DNA of 64,000 nucleotides from Ascoidea rubescens DSM 1968 (lineage: Eukaryota; Ascomycota; Saccharomycetes; Ascoideales; Ascoideaceae). This document shows, in pieces, positions 56,691 through 64,000 of the stretch (its first letter is position 1; each line of letters begins with the position of its first letter). The stretch covers positions 124,001 to 188,000 of the forward strand of contig NW_017962921.1 in the NCBI RefSeq assembly GCF_001661345.1. Reading direction: 5' to 3'. A model generated the notes under the pieces. The model saw nothing but the letters and a program-made list of their open reading frames with translations, made no database searches and was not told the origin of the DNA. The position numbers and the translations under genes were made by a program.

Positions 56691-59600
56691 AAAGATCGCG
56701 TATGACGAAGGAAGGTGTATTTTGAAACTCCTGCCACTGGTTTGCCCTAGGACGGTTCTATCAATTTTGAATGCAACCAGAGAAGGGAAGTACGGTTTCT
56801 TCGTGCGTCAGAATGGTTATTTGGCCAATGTGCGAGGATGACTGTTCGAGAACTGCCGTTTATCTGATCCAACATTCTGGGCTGATCTAAAAACCTTATG
56901 ATGAATAAAGCACTAAAGAAGAGAAAAGCATTGATATATTCACTGGGTATCCAATCAAATGCAGAACCAACAACTTTTCAATACAACAGTAAGCCCTCTG
57001 GGAATCAAGGAGAGAACCAGTGATGCAACAAATTTGTAGCTGTTGTTGAAATAATGTAGGGGCAATCAGTTGAACAACTGAGTTGCATGGCCGTAGCATA
57101 TCCATCCAGAATTCAAACCCAAAATGAAAATGAAATAATAGCAAATTGAACCTAAACTACGAAAACAAAGAACTACACTGGACGCAGAGAAACAATTGAA
57201 TAAGAAATGCAAACGCCGAAGTGCTCAACCGATTAGTGAACATATCAGCAAAGTCCTTTTTAGTATCCGCACTTGCAATAATAAAACCAACATTGCCCAA
57301 CTCTCATATAAACTGATTCTTGCGGATAATATGGTTGAAGCATCTGTTACTAAAGTGATCATTGGCGAACTTGAAAAAATAATGGTGAATGATTAATGAA
57401 TTAGGTTAATCGAAATTTGTATCAATTGACCTGAGTACCTGCATTGGGAAGCATGCTTTTTGAGCTTCTTCAGTGAGTCAAATTTATTCATTTTCACATC
57501 TCGGCAAGGCCTCACAAGCTGTCTTCATCCAGTTGCAAGCAACTGTCATTTGATTTCTGTTACTCATGGAACCGACAAATGAGTCCCGATCAGCAAAGTC
57601 TCCGGCGTAGTCACTGTCAGAGAGTCCAACTAACTCAACTGATGAAACAGGTATCTAATAATCAAATAATGAGATTGAGTTTAAGTAGCTTAACACTCTC
57701 GCAGCTCCATATAAATAGACCGACCAGCGAGCACCAAGAAATGCACTGTGTAACCAACCATGAATGAATTGTCATGCCGTGAACTGATGGCGTCAAGAGT
57801 TATCGATACAGAAATTCAGCTGCACACTGATAGCCTCAAAGATCTTCTTTCACAGCAATCTGTTTTCAGCAGCTCCTTCTATCGGTTAGCCATGAATCGC
57901 GTAGCCTGCGATTACGACTTATCTATTTGAAACCGATGATGCATCATTCCCGCAAAGCTTTCGTTGGATAACAAGGTACTTTCGTCCTTTTGAGCAACAT
58001 CAAGTTCACAGTAGCCGCATGAAATAATTTTAAAACCTCTTATTTTGAGCCACGAACTGAAATTTGATTTGACTAACGTGACGATTTCATTGGATGATCT
58101 TTCAATGTCATTGATGCTAGAACAGAAGGATTGATTGCACAAATATTATATTTAATAAATGATTAAATAATGGTGTTTAATCGATTCCATCAACCTGAAA
58201 TGGGATTTGAGCAGCTAGTTGGCCTCATAGAAAATGAGCAGTTGTTGCTGACTCCTTTGTAATCACCCATCGACAACCAGAAAGTCATTTTAAGATGGAT
58301 GATCGACCAGCAAGTATCGTTTGATTTAATGCACTACCTTAAGCTTTGATTGACAGGATTTGGCAGAATCGATGGGCATAATTTCCTTTAAGTGTAATGT
58401 CGCCATTAATGGCAGCAGCCAAATATGTCAGAGCACCCCAGCCTCTAAAATGCATTTTGAGTGTTTTATTAGTTATATAGATCCAATTTTGATTTCTTGA
58501 AGATCTGCTTGACGAAGTCTTTTCGATCCAGTAAATTGGTCAATTTCGGATTCAGCTCCGGTGTTTGCAGGAACAACTTGATTATCATCGCCTCTAGATT
58601 CAACTGACTTGATCGAGTTCAATTCAAAGTGATTCGGTGAATGATTCGCATCATCATTTCCGCTGATCTCGATATTTACATAATTCACTTTGGAATAATT
58701 TTGATACGAGTCCTTCCAAGCAAATGCAGTTTTCCTATCTTAATCATTAGTTCTGTGTGGTAAGTATTCCCCTTGAAGAACATGAAGAAATTGCGCCACT
58801 AGATCGGCAGAGGCAATGGTGAGCCTCATCACAGTCAATAATGGCTCTTCACCAGGAAGTTTTGTTTCATCAAAAAGATAAGAAACCTGAATACAAGACA
58901 AGTCTTATGTGAATTGTAAGTTCAGTAGGGCTCTCTTCCAACGTCGTAGTCAACAGAAACACTTAGGGCATTTGCATTACGTATCATGTTTCCTGATATG
59001 TTTGGACTTCATGCAATAAGCAGCACATCCATGCAGGTTGAACACAGCAGAAATTGACTTTCATTCATGAATTAGTTCAAAAGGTGAAATCCACAGAGTG
59101 CCATGTTTTCGTGTAATCAAATTCATTGGAAATTTAGGACACATCACTACTTCATTCCAGGAATGATCAGGAACAGTTGCTTCAATTATCATTGTCATGG
59201 CTTTGTTTTGATTGATCTCCGCCAACGAAGAGCGACCTGATTTGAAACAGACTGGAAGGACACCGCCAATCCATGATTGATTCCTTCAGTTTGACGAGAA
59301 TCATTGAAGGGCTTGAATGCCAACATGGTAACAGATTTGACAGTATGAATGGATTTATCCAATAATAATTGAGTAGGTTTAATACAATAGACCTATTATC
59401 CAGGAGCTTTTGATAATGTACCATTTTGTGCAACAACATTATATTTAGAGTCATCTTCAGCAATGATGAGGAAATAGCAATTGTCATTACCAGCAGCAAC
59501 TGGAATTGGCCCAAGTCTATGATCATGATAATCACCCAAAGAAACAGTGGCCCGTTTTGGGGACGACATATTAATGATTTTGGTCGTTTGTCTTTGAAGA

Positions 59601-60889
59601 AAATACTTGCATTCCAAAGCAGCAGCACTAGAAACGCCATTGATTAAATCTATTGTTTGCAACAGTCTTACCTGGAGGACCTGACAATGATGCCTAAGTG
59701 TAGCACTGGACACAACAGCTGATGGAGCATTGTGTGATACATATTGGTTGAAGCTGCTCTCCTACCAGTTATATCTCATTCATGTATCCACAAAGTTGCT
59801 TGAATGAAAATCAGGTCATTTATCTGCAGCAGCTCCGAATGAAATTGAACTCTCACCATTATGAGTAGAAAACCACTGTTTATTGATCTTCTTTTCAAAG
59901 GAATAACAGTTCCAATATTATTGACATGACCGGCGGTGTCAGCAATAGCATCAGTTTCACCAAATGAAAACTTTAGTAGTTCAACCGACGTTCGTCAACC
60001 TAACCATGTTGGTTTGCGCATAATTTCAATAGACCTGTGTGGATTTGAACATCACCTAGCCAGCTAGTTGCAACAATTAAGCGAACAGTGTGGAATTTCA
60101 TTGAAAGCATCAACAACTGCGACAGCAGATGTAGCGTTAGGTGGATTTGATGATGAAACAGGAACTGGCACTGGTTCCAAACACTCAGTTGCCAAGTGAA
60201 TACTCTTGTTACAACGGTTGCATGTCATTTTATTATGTTTTGGCTTTTCAATTGTGTGCTATTAACTGAGATTATTTGTTTCAGACTATGCTACAGGCAG
60301 TGTATCAATATCATTTTGACCGGCCAAAGCCTTACCATCAATATACACAATTTTGGAAGGGTCGGAAAATTGAGCAAATACTGGTTTGATGTCTGTGGTG
60401 TGCGAAACAGAAACCGCGCAGACAATAGCGCCGGCTGGATGAACTTTCTACACCTTCAAAATATTTCAACTAATTTCACTGAAGCACTGATGGTTATCCT
60501 TTTGCTAGATTAATGTATTTCTACCAAATTCCAAATACCGATTCTGGTAACGATAACAGCAGCCTGAACGGCAGTAGTACCATAATTGATTTGCAACTAA
60601 AGTAATACAAGACTGGTATATTACCCATTGCATTGCTCCTTTTCCAATACAGCGGAAATCAATTCTGTTGTATGCAACATATGGCTATTGAGACCCAACC
60701 CAAAGTTATCGTTTTCTGTGCCAACATCATCAACATGTAGAACACTGTTTTTCTTAAAGGTTTGAGCAATCGCACCAAACAGAGCAGTTTGAGAAGAGCA
60801 GACCGATCACAAAATAGAAAGGTTAGCAACATCTGTGAACTACTCTGATTGTTAGGAGAAAAAAAAAAGAATTTAGCTGATATTCTCCT

Positions 60890-61130
60890 GTAGCACATCC
60901 ATCATAATATAATGAGGTAAAACGGAATATAAAAACAGAACGGAGAGGAAAACGGCAGCTTTCTTCATGGAAACTGGTAGATCACAATGACTCACAGGAG
61001 CAAAGCGGTGACAGACACCAAGGAGCCGAATCTAGGCAATGTGGAGGGTCTGAACGGATATTCCCAAGATCTTAAAGCAGTCCATTTCATACTGACTGTT
61101 CCATGAGCCGTGCAGAGCAGTTAGGTTTTC
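60890..61130 (-). repeat. LTR-like block 4 (5' end of element 3)
   Basis: Shares GCGGTGACAGACACCAAGGA, GGCAGCTTTCTTCATGGAAA and GTGGAGGGTCTGA (60,955-61,055) with blocks 1 and 2. The core lies about 4.6 kb from that of block 3. Confidence 0.7.
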
Positions 61131-62480
61131 CTTTAACATTGAATATCTAATATCCTTAACTGCTTTCTTTTAACCTGATGATTGGGGAGCCGATGTATGG
61201 AATTCTTCTTCTTCGCTTAAATTCATTTGGTTTGCCATAGGAAATAAGCTTTTAAATCTTTGTAGGTTGTCCAAATGTATGAGAAAACAGTGGGAGTGAT
61301 ATATATATATATTGAGACCGAAAGATCCAACTTTTTTTGAGTAACAGGATCCACTGAGGAATGTGATTCTGCGTGAATATCTTTAACATCACCTGTGATC
61401 GCCTTGGTTGGTTGAAGTTCAACTTCTTCAACAACTGGAATGATATCAATGGATTTAAGTTACCATCTTTACCAGTATTAAAAGGAATTATTGTGCTCCA
61501 GTTATATCGTTTCATGCTCAAATGATCTTTTTCAGTTGGCCTGCTATCATTCATCAGCCGTCTGAGTTCTATCAACGAGCTGTTATCAAAATTAAATAGA
61601 ATTTCAGTAAGCCAGTTAATGATTTTTGATGATTCCACCATTTGATACGTAACAGGGCTTTCAACATCTTTAACAAACGGACCTGCAACTAATTGTCATC
61701 TTTCGATTGATCATAGAATAGAGGTATAACAAATAACATCGTGGAATGGTACACTCAAATCAATATCCTTTTCACTATCGATTGTTCTTTGGTTGACACC
61801 GATAGTTGAGACTGAACTAAAACATTATGAGTTGCTAAACAAATAGTTGGGCTATCAATAAAGCTGTGTTGAGCGTCGACATTATGAGAAGCTTTTGAGT
61901 TATTTGATTTGAATGGAGATGTTTGGCCCGTCGTTCTGAAAATCCTTGTTTTGAAATATGTTTTCAAAGTTCTTCACAATAATTAATGCAAATACTATAA
62001 ATGAACTATAACCAAGCTATGTACCGTCGATTTTTTTTGTGAAAAGTATTTTGTAAGATATTGTGATTGAAAGCAATCATTTGAACACCAAATGGATTAA
62101 TTAGTTCAAGATCTTTTATTGTTTGTGAAGGCATTTGTTATGATGACTCATAATCATAATCCATTGGAATATACTATTTCAGATAGATAGAGCGTTCAAT
62201 TGACATATTCCAACATTGATATAAAAGAGTGCCACAAATGAATTACTGTTTCTTCTTTTGATTCGTTTACATGTTTTGATATTCACCCGATGCTTTTTCA
62301 ACGAAGTATGAGATGCAATGGCTTATTGGATGTAGCGGATTTCAACGCAAAAAGTTTCAAAGACATCGGCATCAAATTATTCTTTTTTTTGATAGCACAA
62401 CGTGATAGCTTTGCCAAGCAACGTGTAGTGGCAAATACATAATTGTACGTTAAAGCAACAAAGAATATAGCAACAAAATC
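61131..62480 (-). mobile_element. Partial fossil, probably copia, between elements 3 and 4
   Basis: Short minus-strand frames (61,252-61,641 and 61,755-61,967) are Ser/Asn-rich with scattered hydrophobic stretches, like the linker ahead of reverse transcriptase in the neighbouring fossils. No motif is decisive. Probably a truncated copy, broken repeatedly. Confidence 0.35.
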
Positions 62481-62489
62481 CATACATGC

Positions 62490-62745
62490 ATTGCCAGCCC
62501 CTTTGATAAAGAACTGGGTTAGATCACTACCCTTAGCACAGCACACCGGAGACAGAGTCCGAGGCACCGAATGTACATATACGAAAGACTTGCCGCTGCC
62601 TCTTTAAGCTGAGTAATCAATCCCGAGTCATTCGGGTCAATGTTGTCAAGCATGTTACAGAAAGTGCAAATAACAGTTATCGCTGGCGAAGCGGCTTTCA
62701 ACTGCGAGTGCACATCATCTTCTTTAGGGATGCGCTCACGGGCGG
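62490..62745 (-). repeat. LTR-like block 5 (3' end of element 4)
   Basis: Weaker likeness to the family core: GGGTTAGATCACTACCCTTA, then GGAGACAGAGTCCGAGGCAC (62,515-62,560). TCGCTGGCGAAGCGG at about 62,680-62,694 resembles the A-box half of the tRNA-like module at the expected edge. Confidence 0.5.
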
Positions 62746-64000
62746 CATGAATTTACATGCAAACTCTATCAATGCCATATAAAGAAATGTTAATGGAAGA
62801 AATAAAGCGGGCGTGATTCACCTACTTCCATCTCCGTTTTACAACAAAGGCTGTTTTGTGATTCAACCAATGAGACATGAAGTGGTCGATTGATTGTGCG
62901 TCAAAATCGATGCCGGAAAAGTTCGTTAACTTGTTTGTTCGGGTCCATCCATTGGTCTAATCCACTGTTCAAGTTTCACTCATGGACTGCTGAGTATCAC
63001 CAAACGATAAACCAGAGAAATAGATTAAAAACATTAAAGAATAGAGAAAACAAGCACAAAAGAAGGTATTTTTCAATTTGAACTTTAACATTCTGTAAAT
63101 GAGAAATACCCCCAGTGGTAGAAATATTTACTAACCGATCTAAATAAAATATAACTCAAGTCAGTCAAACAAATGTAGGAGATGATGTAGCATGAGCAAC
63201 AAAGAATCAAACAAGCAATAACAATGAAATAAATTTGAAACAAGAGAATCATGAAGATCAGAACATCAACTAATGAATGATACACCCAATATGATGAGAT
63301 ATTTGGGCATTGGAGCCCTTAGCTCTTTAGTGAGCGTTTCAACAGCATTACTTTATGTATCAACACTGGAGTGACTGACAGCATCACTGCACAACGCTGT
63401 CTAACTGCGATCCCTGAATGGAATATGATAACTGTTTCGGCGATTGGTGTGGTAGTTATTCAACTTGTAGCGGACTTGGTAAGACAATAGATATCTGTTG
63501 CATTGATATTTGTACCGATATAATTGAAAACGTTCGTTTGGAAGACAGGATCTTTGACCGCATCGGTGAGCGAACTGAATTCAGCTTCACAAGTCAGCAA
63601 GGACACTGATGTCTGCTTTTTGGTGGTACAGGTAACTCGCTTTTGACAATTGAGAATGTTGTATGCACCAACTGACTTTTGATGACCAATATATTCCGTC
63701 CAATCACAGTGAGAGTATCCAGTAAACTCAATGATTGAAATGGCTTTGAATTGATTTGTTAATGGGATGATAGCCTAATCTCTTACCACTTTCATTGCAC
63801 CATTTAAATTGATAAAGAAAAATAGACTGAAATATTGTCTGTGATACACATCAACAAAGCAATATTGCCGCGGAAATAAATTGCGGCGACAAAAAACGCT
63901 CCGGCGATTGAGCTATGTTGTCATGATTCCTGCGCATCACACTCCAGTCCGTCTATTTCTAGTGCACCCTGAATTGGTTATTGTCGTTTGGGGTGGTCTC
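62490..64000 (-). mobile_element. Fossil Ty1/copia element 4, 3' part, runs off the window
   Basis: Minus strand. RNase H of the Ty1/copia type is clear at about 63.54-63.73 kb (GYSHCDW, KKQTSVSLL and CEAEF motifs), about 0.85 kb from LTR-like block 5, the same spacing as in elements 2 and 3. The rest lies past the window end. Broken, but this RNase H stretch is the best preserved of the array. Confidence 0.75.

Larger units (their letters stand above)
56260..61130 (-). mobile_element. Fossil Ty1/copia element 3 (best-preserved part order)
   Basis: Minus strand, about 4.9 kb with both LTR-like ends (blocks 3 and 4). Parts in order from the 5' side: Gag-like stretch near 60.66-60.78 kb, a Gag zinc knuckle with exact CX2CX4HX4C spacing at 60,181-60,222, an acidic linker-like frame at 58,473-58,688, the end of reverse transcriptase at about 57.91-58.14 kb, and RNase H with a DSDYAGDF-type motif at about 57.45-57.72 kb. 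All in the order of Ty1/copia, not Ty3/gypsy. Broken many times; old. Confidence 0.78.

Noticed and set aside
45000-64000. RIP-like C-to-T mutation as cause of decay in the array
   Set aside because: CA and TG dinucleotides and C-rich codons remain plentiful and the region is less A/T-rich than the genes, opposite to a RIP footprint.
1-64000. CRISPR arrays, bacterial operons, ribosome-binding sites
   Set aside because: None seen; the sequence is eukaryotic and the short tandem repeats are microsatellites without spacers.

Overview
The window looks like nuclear DNA of a budding yeast (Saccharomycotina). It is strongly A/T-rich, and all recognisable proteins are yeast orthologues (Rck2, Avt7, Dap1, Ice2, Utr1-type NAD kinase, Cab2, Neo1). 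One gene carries a classic yeast intron (GTAAGT...TACTAAC...CAG behind a nine-base first exon), and a tRNA-Ser(GCT) has a short intron. Many proteins carry long Asn/Gln runs. I cannot name the species, and CTG codons are too rare at conserved sites to tell the genetic code.

Layout. 1-45 kb is gene-bearing but very sparse for a yeast: eight recognised or family-assigned coding genes, two small candidate genes, one tRNA and one dead aminotransferase. In order: RCK2-like kinase (-), AVT7-like vacuolar transporter (-), tRNA-Ser (-), a 51-codon candidate gene (+), DAP1 (+), ICE2 (-), NAD kinase UTR1/YEF1 (+), CAB2 (-), an 86-aa Cys/His-rich protein (+), a 9-kb stretch without a convincing gene, a Myb/SANT-like Gln/Asn-rich DNA-binding protein (+), NEO1 flippase (-), and a class I/II aminotransferase pseudogene (+) with two in-frame TAG codons. 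Between genes lie microsatellites, several GC-richer islands, a five-unit 16-bp-spaced AATTAATT array and a perfect 12-bp hairpin.

45-64 kb holds no host gene that I can see. It is an old graveyard of Ty1/copia retrotransposons, all on the minus strand, at least three bodies plus a fourth running off the window, in a head-to-tail arrangement with LTR-like blocks about 4.6-4.8 kb apart where a body is complete. The LTR-like blocks are accompanied by tRNA-like sequence. Such gene-free Ty5/copia clusters mark centromeres in some yeasts and subtelomeres in others, so this is the most interesting part.

Functional links. DAP1, ICE2 and UTR1 sit side by side, and all three bear on the NADPH-cytochrome P450 system of the ER (Dap1 supports P450 enzymes such as Erg11, Ice2 supports the P450 reductase, Utr1 makes NADP). 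ICE2 and UTR1 share one divergent promoter. This is suggestive only.
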